From assembly GCA_014529385.2 (NCBI GenBank), contig CM043942.1, forward strand, positions 104,980,141 to 105,044,140: DNA of 64,000 nt. The letters are read 5' to 3'. The DNA is from Adiantum capillus-veneris. Lineage: Eukaryota; Streptophyta; Polypodiopsida; Polypodiales; Pteridaceae. Below, in pieces: positions 46,230 through 58,233 of the stretch. Numbering within the stretch: position 1 is the stretch's first letter; each line of letters begins with the position of its first letter. Both the position numbers and the translations under genes were made by a program. The notes beneath the pieces were generated by a model. It saw only the letters and a list, made by a program, of their open reading frames with translations. It did no database searches and was not told where the DNA came from.

Positions 46230-46873
46230 ATGGAGGCCAAAGCAGAATACCCATACAAAGGTTTGTACACAGATTCAAAAGGCCATAGATACTTGATGAG
46301 CAGCAAAAGTGGCACAAGAGCCGAGATCCTATTGATCATAGTAAAATCAGATTCAAAAAACTCCCAGATGTTTACAGACTTCAGTGGAGCCAGGTATTGC
46401 ATGCTTAAAGATGAAGTACAGATAGAAGTGCAAAAAATAAACCCAAGTGTTTACCTAAAAATCTGCACAAGCCATCAAAACATACAGTTGGTGCATATGC
46501 AATCAAGGTCATTTACATGGATTACAGTGGTAAGATCTATAATCGAGAACCAGAGTTGCAAGATCCAACAGATCAACCAATAAGAGCCAGTTTAATTGGA
46601 GAACCAAACCAAAGACGGTACAAAGGTCAAGATGGAGCATTCTACACCTTGATGCTCAGTGTTTTAAATGAAGAAGCCAATAACTTGGCCAACATAGAAG
46701 CAAAAACTTCTCAGCTAGAGCTTGACATGACAGAACCAAATGAAATACCACTAGTCTTGGCGTATTGCTTAGATTATGAACAAAAACATGGACATTTTTT
46801 TGAAGATTGTCCAAGAAATCTAGACATCCTTTTTGTACAGTTTTCCTTTTTGATCTACATAGTGTGCATATGA
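46230..46873 (+). pseudogene. Element H: ORFs with Y-x-D-x-x-G-x-x-Y modules
   Basis: Two overlapping plus frames hold GLYTDSKGHRYLM, MFTDFSGARYCML and RYKGQDGAFYTLM. The same module style occurs at 51164-52008 (minus strand) and 60430-60862 (plus strand). Function unknown; probably the 3' ORF of element H. The frame ends at 46874, shortly before the Copia F insertion at 46991. Confidence 0.45.
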
Positions 46874-46990
46874 AATATGTGTACCATACAAAGCTAACAT
46901 CATTCTGTTTGATGTGTTCCTTAGACTCGTGAATGATTGTACACTTGTGGCAATGGATGAAAAATTATTTGCAAAGCTAACAGTCTTTTC

Positions 46991-47728
46991 TGTTAAGTAT
47001 GGAGCCTGATTTACCCTTGTAATTTTCTGTGGTAAAAGCACACATTTGTAAGGCCCCCATTATGAGGAGAAGCCATTGTGCGTGAAGAAAAATCACTCGC
47101 CGGAAACCAAAATTTTCACGGCCAAAAAATCAGGGGCAACTTTAGGGGCCTCGGAGGCAGACTTTTTTTTTCCCTCGCCGGAATATTCCTTGTCGCTAGA
47201 ATATTATGGTCGGACGGCGGTCGAAAAGTGTTCGGAAAACAACCTGTCGGTAGGTGGCCGGTAGTCAATGGCCGGTGGCCGAATTCAAAAGCGGACTTGT
47301 CTTCTCAAGGGCGGCCACACATGGGCGGATTGAAGGATCCGATTTGAACTTATTCACACAAGGGCGGCTACACATGGCTGCCTCTCATAAGAGAGGGCAA
47401 CCCTTTTGGCATATAAAAGGAGGCCATTTCTATACACATTATATAGTGTGAAGTTGATGCAACAAGGTGAGTGTGAAGTGGTGAGAGTGAAGCAAGGCGG
47501 GAGCTCCATTAAGGGTATAATCCCTTTGGAAACTACTTCTTGTTTTAAAGTACTAAAGCCATTGAGTGGCTGCTTTCCCATGGACGTAGCCCACATTGGG
47601 TGAACCACGTATATCGTGTGTACTCTCTCTCGCTCTCTCTACTCTATAATCTCTTGTGTGTGAAATCTATCTCTCTCCATTAAGTAATCTACTCAAATAT
47701 CTATTTAGCTACGTCATATTTCCTAAAA
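46991..47728 (+). repeat. 5' LTR of Copia F
   Basis: 738 bp starting TGTTAAGTATGGAGCC and preceded by TTTTC (46986-46990), the left TSD. The partner LTR is inverted at 60868-61646. The terminal CA has become AA (CCTAAAA against CCTAACA in the partner). Confidence 0.92.
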
Positions 47729-47730
47729 AC

Positions 47731-47742
47731 TGGTATCAGAGC
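47731..47742 (+). other. Primer binding site, Copia F
   Basis: TGGTATCAGAGC, initiator-Met tRNA complement, two bases after the LTR. Confidence 0.95.
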
Positions 47743-47792
47743 AAGGTTTGCTCGTAGCTAAGTTATCTCAAGGAAAGGATTCCTTGAATTGA

Positions 47793-48609
47793 GTGGGAGT
47801 TATGGCGGAGGAAGGGAAGCTCAAGATTGAGAAGTTCAATGGCAAAAACTACCAACATTGGAAGATGCAGATTGAAGACTATCTCTACCAGAAGGACCTC
47901 TATTTTCCACTAGGCGGTCTTGCAAAGAAGCCCGCAACGATGGCACATGAAGCATGGATTGTCCTTGATCAAAAGGCACTGGGAAAAATCCGGTTAAGCT
48001 TAGCATCAACGGTGGCCTTCAATGTTTCGGATATGAAGACCACGGAGGACTTGATGACTTGTACGAGAAACCATCGGCATCCAATAAGGTATTTCTTATG
48101 AAGCGCTTGTTCAATCTAAAGATGGCAGAGAATGGTTCAGTTGCAGAACACCTAAATGACTTTAACACAAACATAAGTCAACTTTGATCGGTGAAAATCA
48201 ATTTCGATGACGAAGTGCGAGCTCTCCTTATACTATCATCTCTACCGGATAGTTGGGACAGCCTTGTGATGGCTGTAAGTAATTCTATTTCTTGCACAAA
48301 TACTCTTAAGTTTGATGATGTTGTGGGTGTTCTCCTAAGCGAGGAATACGAAGGAGAAGCACAGGAGAATCATCAAGTGTTGCAGTGTCAGTGGAAACAA
48401 GAGGAAGGCCTAAGGAGAGGTTCAAAAACCAAAAGGGTCGTGATCGCTCAAGGCGGAGCAAGTCACGCACAAAGTCAGTTCTTGAATGTTGGAACTACGG
48501 CAAGAAGGGCCACGTCAAGAAGGATTGCTGGTCCAAGAAGAAGAAGGAGACAGAGTCTCAAGACAAAAAGCCAACATCGGAGGCCAATGTGGCAGGTAAA
48601 GTAGAGTAA
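47793..48609 (+). pseudogene. Copia F gag
   Basis: Copia capsid of UBN2 type: KLKIEKFNGKNYQHWKMQIE, DYLYQKDLYFPL, then after a frameshift near 48060 LMKRLFNLKMAENGSVAEHL, an in-frame TGA near 48186, and LLILSSLPDSWDSLVMAV. The zinc knuckle reads CWNYGKKGHVKKDC: the second Cys is Tyr (TAC at 48496-48498, one G-to-A step from TGC). A TAA (48607-48609) separates gag from the protease. A further frameshift lies before the knuckle (about 48390). Confidence 0.9.
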
Positions 48610-50651
48610 GATGCTCTAATTCTCTCATTAGACAATGTGTCTAATTCCTGGATAGTAGATTCCGGGGCTTCATTCCATGCGACACCACACAAGCAACATT
48701 TCCAAGACTACACCAAAGGTAATTTTGGGTATGTATACTTGGGAGATGATGAAGCTTGTGAGATTTTCGGCAAAGGTACAGTTTCTGTCAAAACTGCTAA
48801 CGGAAATGAATGGAAGCTTAAAGATGTTAGGCATGTTCCTTCTCTTCGCAAAAATTTGATCTCTACAAGACAATTGGACTATGAAGGTCACAACATTGCA
48901 TTCGGAAACAAACGGTGGAAGATCTCAAAGGGATATTTGGTGGTTGCCAAGGGAGAAAAGGTTGGTACACTTTACTTGTGTACTGTTAACACGCAACCTT
49001 CAGCTTGTGCAGCAACTACAGAAGTTGACAGTGCGGTGTGGCACTACCGGCTTGGGCATATGAGTACCAAAGGAATGCAAATCCTTCAAACAAAGAAGCT
49101 TCTACCAGGTTTGAAAGAAGTGGACTTAGAGTTCTATGAAGATTGTGTTTATGGTAAACAAAAGAGGGTGAAATTTCAAAAATCAGGAAATGAAAGAAAA
49201 AATAAAAAACTTGAGTTGGTTCATTCTGATGTTTGGGGTCGTGCAAGTACACCATCACTTGCTGTCTCATTGTACTATGTAACATTCATAGACGATGCGA
49301 CTAGAAAAACATGTGTTTATGTCATGAAGAATAAGTCCGATGTATTTTCCATATTTCAAAGGTGGAAAGCCTTTGTGGAGAATGAAACAGGTACCAAGGT
49401 TAAATGCCTCAGATCCGACAATGGAGGTGAATATTGCAGCCAAGCTTTTGAAAGATTTTGTGCCAGCAATGGCATTCGGAGGCAAAAGACAACCCCAAGG
49501 ACACCTCAACAAAATGGGATTTCGGAAAGGATGAATAGCACAATCATGGAGCGAGCACGAAGCATGCGGCTACATCTGGCCTACCGCTTGAGCTTTGGAC
49601 GGAAGCTGTAAGTACATCTGTGTACTTAATCAATTGGTCACCCTCAATGGCATTGGATGGGGGAGTTCTAGAAGAGTCATGGACAGGTAAACCGTTGAAT
49701 TATGCATTTCTCAAAGTGTTTGGGTGTGAGGCTTTCATGCACATAGATAGAAGCCTAAGATCAAAGCTAGATGCAAAGTCCAAAAAGTGTTTCTTCATTG
49801 GCTATGGAGAAGGTGACTTTGGGTATCGCCTATGGAATCTTGAAGATGGTAAAATCTTAAGGAGTAGGGATGTAATTTTTAACGAACAAAATATGTACAA
49901 AGATTACTTGGAAAGAAATCAAACAAAAGAAACAGGTGATGAGTACATGGAGCTTGAGGATGATGAAGACTCAAGGACTGTAAACAGTGACAATGTGCAA
50001 CAACGTCAACCAAATGAGGAGCCTCAACCTATTCCCCAAAGATCTACAAGAGCAAGTAGACCTCCAGAAAGGTTTGTTCCTTCCTTCAACCATCTCTTGA
50101 TCTCAGATTCTGGAGAGCCGGAATCATACGAACAAGCTATGCAACATGAATCCAAAGAAGAATGGACAAAGAGCATGCAAGTGGAGATGGACTCACTACA
50201 TCGCAACCAAACATGGGAATTGGTTGAGTTTCCTAAAGGTAAGCGGGCACTTCAAAATAAATGGGTGTACAAGGTGAAGGAAGAAGAAGGTGGGAACAAA
50301 AGGTACAAGTCTAAGCTTGTGGTAAAAGGTTTTTCTCAAAAGAAAGGTATTGACTTCAATGAAATATTTTCTCCTGTTGTAAAAATGAACTCAATTAGGC
50401 TTGTCTTAAGCCTTGTGGCTGCTCATGATATAAATCTCGAGCAAATGGATGTAAATACGGCATTCCCTCACGGTGACTTAGAGGAGGAAATCTACATGCT
50501 TCAACCAAAGGGATATGAAGTAAAAGGTAAGGAGAAAATGGTTTGCAGAATAAAGAAGAGCTTGTATGGTTTAAAGCAAGCATCAAGACAATGTTACTTG
50601 AAGTTTGATCGATGGATGTTGGATCATGGATTCACAAGATGCAACTCGGAT
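48610..50651 (+). pseudogene. Copia F pol, 5' part (PR, IN, RT N-terminal half)
   Basis: Protease SWIVDSGASFHATPH; pre-integrase WHYRLGHMSTKGMQ...CVYGKQ; integrase with HSDVWG, CLRSDNGGEY and NGISERMNS, catalytic acids intact. A frameshift near 49610 follows SMRLHL. The next frame (49611-50651) gives KVFGCEAFMHI, FFIGYGEGDFGYRLW, then RT with NKWVYKVKEE, FNEIFSPVVKMNSIR, QMDVNTAFPHGD and KSLYGLKQASRQCY. Copia similarity stops at FTRCNSD (about 50651), just before the YVDD part. The rest of this element lies inverted at 62727-60868. Confidence 0.93.
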
Positions 50652-51163
50652 CGACGCACGTCTGCAGGTGACCAGTCTTGGTCTTCATTCTTTGTTTTCT
50701 TTGACGATTGCATCTTTATTGAACTTTGTATCTCTAGGACGTTTTGGGCCATTGGCATTCTGATTATGATGTTGTCTGGCATATCCTTTGCTATGATCAC
50801 GTGGAACTGATCTATGATGATCTGTGAACTTACTTACATGGTAGTGGAGATTATTCCCCAGCATTCTGCTCATTTGTTTCCCGAAATGCTTACAAACTTA
50901 GGAGCATCTTCTAGCTGTGTTTGGCCACGTCTTTTCCAAGTGTAAAAAGACATGAGGTTCTTGTCTAGCTTAAAAATATTACTTTACTTCGCTTAAGAGT
51001 TTTTCTTCTTTTTCACCAGCAATGTTGCACTTGATCGTCTCAAGAGTGGTTGTGTCCTTTTGTTGAGCTTTATCTGCATTTTCTTTGCTTTGACCACCTG
51101 CTTCAATTGATGTTGACTCCATTGGCTATAATGTTGTCCCTTTTTGCAATTGTAGAGCATTGT

Positions 51164-52008
51164 CTATCTGCATCTGAGTAACCTTTGATCGTAATAGATC
51201 CACTGTACTTTCTGGCAGAATATGTCTCTTTGGAATTTAGCTTCTATTGACCTTTGTGTAGCTTTTTGGACTTTAGCTTCTATTGACTTTGACATTTTTG
51301 TCACATGTTCTGGCAGCTTGAGGCTTTGCATCATCTTCAGATAGTCTTTGACTTCAGTCGTACCATCCATAGGGGTTTGTACAAGGTCATGATCTTGCCA
51401 ATATTTTTTACCATGTGCATCTTGATATGCATATGTGAGCATGGACACATGTAAATGTTTGAACACTATTGGATTTGTTGGTTTTTGACTCTGACTTGTG
51501 CAGATCAGCTGAAACTTTTGTCCTTGATGATCTTCATATAAGCATTTATCTGTAGATTCTGAGGAAACCTGGGTCAATTGGAAACTTCCAACAACCATGT
51601 GGTCTTTCAATGGTTTCTGTTTTGAAGGGGTATGTTGGCTAGAAGCTCTACGGCTTTTAACTGGTGTAGCATTTCTTAGTTCATAAGCTGATCTTGATGG
51701 ATTTGCAGCTCCCGCCTTCCTAGGGTGATCACTATAGCATGCTTCATTGTAAGAGTTCAAAATTGTTTGGCTCTGGTTTAATCTCACCTTTTGGGACTAT
51801 GAAGGCACACTTCGGAAGCACTATTGATGTTTGGAATCTGTAAACCTTCTGCATAGTTTAATATGTATCTCCTTGAAACATGACAAATTATTCCCCAAGT
51901 CAAGCTGTAGATAGCATTATCTTTGCCCTGATATTGTTTATCCCATGGGTCTCTTATGATACGAGCTTTTGTGGTTTCAGGACCCAAGGCATCATAGATG
52001 CTAGACTC
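51164..52008 (-). pseudogene. Element H: minus-strand ORF with Y-x-D-x-x-G modules
   Basis: Two minus frames, joined by a shift near 51785. Modules: QYQGKDNAIYSL, CLYEDHQGQKFQLI and YAYQDAHGKKYWQD, with Ser/Lys-rich linkers and a helical tail with repeated SIEAKVQKATQ / SIEAKFQRD. The phrase KPTNPIVFKH...Y resembles the plus-strand piece at 60430-60862. Element E interrupts it at 52013. No known family recognised. Confidence 0.45.
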
Positions 52009-52012
52009 TCGT

Positions 52013-53712
52013 TGGTGCAACCAAAGTTGGTCCACAATGAGAAGTGTGCTATGCAGTGCAAAGGGTGCTAGCATGCGCATGGCAAAGGGCTAAAGCAGGT
52101 ATGAAGACCTTGGGCAGGCGAGTGGTAGTGGAAATGCATGCTTAAGACAGTTTTTTAGGCCAAGGGGGGGCCTCCAAAGTGGGCTAATTGGGACGGCACG
52201 TCAAGTGTTCGAGATGCGTAGAATGTGCCCCGAAATGTGGTGTTGAAGATGCTCTAGAAGCTCATCCAGACGGCTCGTCAAACGGGGCCACGGTGTGAAA
52301 GATATGTCAGTCCAAAGTTAGAAGGCTTTGCAGATCTCGACGGATAGGGCAGGTACAGACATGCAACCAGAACTGGGATCAGTGGATACACGTGAAGTGC
52401 TTGAGTTGTGGAGCATGCCGGTCTTTTCGATTTGCCGTTCGGAGCTCAGACGGACAAGTTATGGCCTGTGGAATATTTGCCGAGGGTCAGGTGCGTGCTC
52501 ATCGGGCCACGTCGATAGGTGTGCTGAAAAAGATATTTTTGAGCTCGCTAAGGTCCTGGAAAATCGCATGCAACGTGGGGCGTCAGCCAAAATTGGCGGA
52601 TGGCCGATCGGAGTCAGGGGCATCGAGATGCACCCACTTCAAGTGGATAGACAATCACGGCAGAAGAAGGGGGCAAGCCTCATTTTTTTCCAATTGGGCG
52701 ACTTGCGATGAAAGGATGTGGAATGTTCGAAATACGGAAAAAATTCTCGAGAGGTGTGGCTTGGTGAGAAGGGGATTCAACAAACTCATGCACATACGAG
52801 CACCAAAGGTGTGGGGAAACCAAGCCTAAAACCCCCTTGGCTATAAGTTCAAAAAGGGAAAATAAGGTTGGCCTTAGCTTTGGTGGAGTTTGCTCAAAAG
52901 CAAAAGGGAAAAAAACTCCCAAAAGAAAGCCTAAGGGCAGTGGCACCCGGCACTACTGCCCAAGAAAAGAAGTTTTTTTTTTGCTTTGAAAAAGAAAGAG
53001 AAAGAAAAAGAAGGCGCAACCGTTTTCGAAAAGGAGGAAGGGTTTTCTTTTTGGCTTAAGGAAGGAGGAAGGAGATCCTCATACACTCGCGCTCGACGGT
53101 CGAAGCCGAGACACGTTGTTCGTGAAGCAGTTCGAAAGGGCAAGTGGTCTATTGAAGAGGGAGCCAACGAGAGCTGCGAAGAGCAAACACTGTTGCAAAA
53201 GTGAAGCGAGAGGTGAATTTTGCCGTCAAGGTTTGTGTCGATGGATTCGGTCTCCAGGGATGTGTGTGCCCCTCTGCAAGGATGTGTGATGGCCATGGCA
53301 CGACCTAGAGTAGGCCACATGAGTTTTGTACATGGTGTGTAAAGAAGCTGTCATTGCCGATTTTTTTGGTGTTGTCTATCCCCCCTTCCCCCCTTTCTTC
53401 TTTGCTCGTCTCCAAGGTGTGTGGTGCCGGTGTGTGTGAGCGTGTGCGTCCCCCCGGGCTCCCTGTGTGTGTGAGAGAGAAAGAGAGAGAGGTGTTGAAT
53501 TGTGGAAGTGCGAAAAGCGGGCAAGATCGGTGTGGTAGTTTTCTGAGGATTGTGCAAAGCGTGTGTGAGTTGGGCGAAGTGCAGGTGAGGCCCTGCTAGC
53601 GTGGATCGTTTTTTTTGAAGGTGTTTTCGAGAGGACAGGGGTGTTGTGAATACCTGAGCTATATAGGCCCAATTTCGTGTGTGTCGGGTGTGTTCTCAAT
53701 TCCCCCTCTCCA
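52013..53712 (+). repeat. Left LTR of element E
   Basis: 1700 bp, TGGTGCAACC...CTCTCCA. It has a TATATAGG box near 53660-53667 and an A/G-rich stretch near 52980-53050. TGGTGCCCCCACTGAGG (53718 onwards) could be its PBS, but I cannot assign the tRNA. Confidence 0.9.
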
Positions 53713-53762
53713 TCTTCTGGTGCCCCCACTGAGGAGCACACTATAAGAAAAAATGTGGTAGA

Positions 53763-55137
53763 GTGCTGGCCCAATTTTCAGTGGTGGTGAAGAAGATGCG
53801 GATGAGTGGCTGGCAGATTTTGAGTTATTTATGCTCTCATTGCAAATGTGGAGTGATGAAGAAAAGCTGGAGACGGTTCCGTTTGTGCTACGAGGTAAAG
53901 CAAAAGCTTAGTTTGATGGTCTGGAAGATGCAAGTGAGCAGGATTAGGTTGGTTTTTGAGAGCGGTTTCTCTGCAAGTTTCACAAAGTGGTGTCAGCTGC
54001 TGAAGCGGATGCAAAGATCAAAGGGCTGCGGCAAGAAGTAAGTGAAAATTTTTATGCTTTTGTCGAAAAGTTTGAAGCGAGTTGGAAGGATTTAGTGGCT
54101 ATCACCCAAGTGGTCAATGCGGATGGTTTCAAGCTTGAGAAATTCCTAGCTTGCCTGTGTCCTCGAGTTCGAGATAAAGTGGATGATGAAGAGCCAAAGA
54201 CTTATGCCGAGGCAGTCAGAGTTGCCCAGGTGAAGAGCAGGAAAATGAAAAGAAAGTTGGAGTTATGCTTGTTAAAGCCTGCAGATTGTGTGCATGTTGA
54301 AGCAGCAGTTTGTTCTATGGGCCCGTCGAGGATGGTGCCGGTGATGCGAAGTGTGGAGCCTGTTAGGGTACGACCTATGATTGACTATGCTCCTTGGGAA
54401 TTACCTGTTGGTGAAGCGTCTATGCCAATTGTGGAGGAGCTTGTCAGTGAAGATGAGCCTTTTGTTAAAGAGAGCTTGTGTCTAGAGGAGTTAGCAGATA
54501 CCAAGTGTCCAGTGCAACTTGAAGAGGTGGAGCCTGTTCTCATGGAGTGCTTGTATGAAAGGGAAACAGATCGTGGCCAAATGGTAGGTGCCGAGAGCTT
54601 GGGTTTGGATGACGAAAGTGAGCTCGATGATGGTCCAGCTTTTGTGGAGCAGCTAGAAGATGATGATGCTGATGTCGAATCGGCCTAGGGTGAAGATGAT
54701 GAGGCTACAAGCTCAAGCTTCTGGGAAACAAGTGATGAGGATAGAGATACGAGCTGGGAGGCAGAATCCGAAGGGTTTATGTTGGTAAAGGTGAAGTTAC
54801 CCTGTTATATGCATGAAGATGTGGTGGTTGCCACTATGAATGAAGAGCAAGGAAGAGTGTCGGAGCTTGAGAATGACGACATGCAAGTGCGGGTGATGTG
54901 TAGCACTATGCTGATGATGATGCTCATCAAGGTAGCTGTGGAAGGTGCTTTGATTATACGACAGAAACAAGGGTTTCCCAAGAAGGAGAGTGTTGTTGTG
55001 GCTAAGAAAGAAGAACAGGTTGAAGAAGATGGCAAGCGAGAGGCATCGGATACTTGTCGAAGGGAAGAGCAGCTGCAATCGCCTATGAATTTCACGGGTG
55101 GTGCCTTGGGTACCAATTCTTTTAACCAGGATTGCAT
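53763..55137 (+). pseudogene. Element E gag-like ORF with acidic tail
   Basis: The capsid part reads EDADEWLADFELFM, EEKLETVPFVLRGKAKA, a stop, FDGLEDAS, more stops, then KIKGLRQEVSENFYAFVEKFEA and LEKFLACLCPRVRDKV, the gypsy gag pattern. From 53987 one frame is open to a TAG at 54686. It turns strongly acidic (ELDDGPAFVEQLEDDDADVE) and continues after the stop (GEDDEATSSSFWETSDED) to about 55137. No zinc knuckle is seen. At about 55138 it joins the inverted RT sequence. Confidence 0.75.
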
Positions 55138-57540
55138 TGAAACTCCAATATATACAAGAATGTCATCGAGGAAAACGATAACAAACTTTTCCAAGTATGG
55201 TCTCAAGACACTATCCATGAGTGTCATGAACGTAGCTGGAGCATTGGTTAACCCAAAGGGCATTACCAAAAACTCATAATGTCCAAACCTTGTTCGGAAC
55301 GTTGTTTTGGGTATATCCGCAAGCCTGATGCGTACTTGATGATACCCAGATCTTAAATCAATCTTTGAAAATATACGAGCATGAGTGAGCTTATCAAACA
55401 GCTCATCTACTTGTGGCAATGGGTACTTGTTCTTAACAGTAACCGCATTTAATCCACGGTAATCTACGCACATGCGCATACTACCGTCCTTTTTCTTCAC
55501 CAAGAGAATGGGAGAGGCCCATGGTGAAGAACTTGGTTGAATAAACCCTCTACTGAGATAGTCAGCAAGCTGACGTTCCACCTCAGCAGCCTCCGAATGA
55601 CTCATTCGGTAAGGCGGTTTACTCACTGGCTTACTACCTGCAACCATGTCTATACCATGTTGCACAGAACGTGTCGGCAGTAGCCCTGGTGGCAAATCAT
55701 CTGGGAACACATCCTTGAATTCCCTTAAAAGTTCCTTCAATTCATTAGCAACATTTGCTTGTTTTGAATTAGTAGACATAGCTGGAAGAGGAGAGAGAGA
55801 AGAATGCGGCATTGAGGAAGTTTTATTCAAAACTTTAGCATCATTAAAAACATAATCCACATTGGAAATAAAATGGCACAGTGAGTAACACAAAAAGAGT
55901 TCTTCTATTGCATCATCAGAAGCGAGCTTCATAAGCTCAGTTATACAAATAAGTGGTGAGGAAGGTACATCCTTCTCCCCCAACAGCAGCACGCGCACAC
56001 CATTGGATTCGAACATTAGACTATTATTCTCATAGCTACGTCTAAGGGATGATCCTAAACTATGCAACCATTCACGACTAAGAACCACATCCGCCCGCTC
56101 CATATTCATGACTTGGAAATCCAAAGAGATACGGTATCCTTGAATTTCCAGAGGTACATCTTTAACCAGAGTTTCCCATATCTCAGCATCATGGCCGTTA
56201 ATCATTGCTACCTTGTAGCGATGGGAACTCGGGGTTTGGGGCAATTTGAGTCGTTTCACCAATTTATAATTGATGAAATTGTGCGATGCACCATCGTCTT
56301 CTAAGATCCGCACCCTGTGCCCTTGGATAGAGCCATGCATAAGCACCAACTCATGTGGTCCGAAAGTCTGCTTCCACATGGAGGCCGTGATACAGCACTC
56401 ATGCACCGCCTCGGTGTGTGTTACTTCCACATTAGCAAACTGGGAAGAGGACTCAAGAGGTAAAAGCTGCACCATGTGTACTGCTTTTTCCTTCCCCTTG
56501 TCTTGAGCAGCAGATTTCCCCTTGGGACAATCCTTTTTGCTATGTCCAGTTCCCAAACATTTAAAGCACAACTTTTCTTTTTTGGCTTTCTCAAACTCTT
56601 CCGTTGAGAGAGGACCTCTAGACCCCTTGGGCTTTTTGGAGGTCTCTGATGTAGTAGAGACATTTTTTCTTTTATGATGCACATGTTGTGGGCGTGTTAA
56701 ACAGGTGTAGTGCCATGCACATGCAAACTATGCAATGCCCGATCATTGGGATCATCATGGATGTGAGCTTGCACTATTCCATCCTCAAGTGTTTGTGGAT
56801 CCTGGGTTTTAACGTGCTTCTTAAGCTCGGGAGTTAACCCACGGATGAACCCACACACCTGTTGAAAGGTATCCATCCCTTCCAGCTTGAGGATCACATC
56901 CCGATAATGGGAAATATATTCCAATAATGTTTTATGCTAGCGCATAGAACATTCGTCCCAGGCGGTCCAATTTCTATCCTTCTCATTGGTAGGTAGAAAT
57001 TCCTTCGTGAAGACACTCTCAAAAGTTGCCCAAGTCTGTGGTAGCATGCCCTTCTCCTTGAGAGACATCCACCATTTGTAGGCCTTGTCGTCCAAAGTCA
57101 GACTTGTCTGCAACACCTTGGCTGCATCCGGGGTACGTCTAAGGTCATGAATACCATCCCACTTACTGAGAAAAATATTCACGTTGTCCTTGTTTCGCTC
57201 ATGCTCTTCTCCCCGAAAAATTGGTGGCTTTGTATTTTTCAACAGATCGTCCACCTCTTTTTGGGTCAGAGAGTGCAGCGGACCCGGAGGAGGGCCTTGC
57301 CCAGAATCGGATAATGCTGTGACATTCTGATTTAATTGTGCAAAATTTGTTTCAAGCACAGTCATGCGTGTTTGCAATGCACGAAAATCTTGCATGTCCA
57401 ACAACTCATACGCATCGTCTGTTGCCGTTGGGGCACGATTACTCTCCGTGAGAGGAACCGTCCGCGTGGCATCGCCAAACGAAACGGGTGCGGACTGCTC
57501 GAAATCAAATGCATGATGCATATCTATGTCCGAATCCATG
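55138..57540 (-). pseudogene. Inverted chromovirus block in element E: gag, zinc knuckle, protease, RT
   Basis: On the minus strand this begins at the gag start codon (57540, MDSDIDMHHAFDFEQ) and runs through the capsid (KAYKWWMSLKEKGMLPQTW, LEYISHYRDVILKLEGM), a knuckle [14 protein letters not shown], a protease with [12 protein letters not shown] (D-D-G for D-S/T-G), and an RT with [48 protein letters not shown] and the catalytic [10 protein letters not shown]. It stops right after this motif. TAG at 56937, TAA at 56697 and a frameshift near 56690 break it. Thumb, RNase H and the integrase core are missing. Confidence 0.9.
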
Positions 57541-58233
57541 CTTGAGTTTGCATATAATAGTGCTAAGCATGTTACAACTGGTTTTAGTCCATTCATGCTT
57601 ATGTATGGTTTTCAACCTCGATCACCAGTGACGGTGGGGTTGGCAACTGAGAAGCTCCAACAGGTCAAGGAGTTTCTCCAAGATCATATGGAAATGCTGA
57701 GACTTGCTCGTCAAAATGTTCGACAAGCACAGGATCGGTATAAGAAGTATCCTGATGAGAAACGTTGACAAGTTACCTTCACGGAAGGTGAAGAGGTCTT
57801 TTTGCGTGTGCCAGAGCATTCAGAAAGTCTGAAGACTGGACCTACACCCAAATTATCTCCACGTTATTGTGGGCCATTCAAGATACTCGAGCGAGTTGGT
57901 GATAGGGCCTACAAACTTGAGTTACCTACGCACTCGCGTGTCCATCCGGTATTCCATGTAAGTCGTTTACGTAAACGCTTGCATGGGGACAACAATGTTA
58001 TCGGCCAGCAGATATTGGTTGATTTCACTAAACCTCCCACTCAACCGCATGAACCTGAACGCATTTTAGATTTTCATGAACTCCGTACTCGTCATCATGT
58101 ACGTAATCAAGCTTTAGTCAAGTGGAAAGATCGCCCTGAAGAGGGTGCCACTTGGGAAAACATTAGTGTTCTTAAGAAGAAATTCCCCACTTTTGTTTTC
58201 GAGGACGAAAACGCTTCTCCAAGGGGGGAGTAA
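57541..58233 (+). pseudogene. Element E: chromovirus integrase C-terminus with chromodomain
   Basis: The plus strand opens with LEFAYNSAKHVTTGFSPFML, the part after the third integrase acid. It continues with RQNVRQAQDRYKKY, an in-frame TGA (57766-57768), then LSPRYCGPFKILERVGDRAY, HPVFHVSRLRK and a chromodomain (PERILDFHELRTRHHVRNQ...VKWKDRPEEGATWEN). The catalytic core is absent. It ends at a TAA next to AAGGGGGGAGTAA (about 58222-58234), which is itself a good PPT. Confidence 0.9.

Noticed and set aside
54805-55137. C-terminal extension of the minus-strand RT frame after FLDDILVY
   Set aside because: Past 55138 the frame is the antisense of the element E gag-like ORF. The apparent hydrophobic, Cys-rich tail is a by-product.
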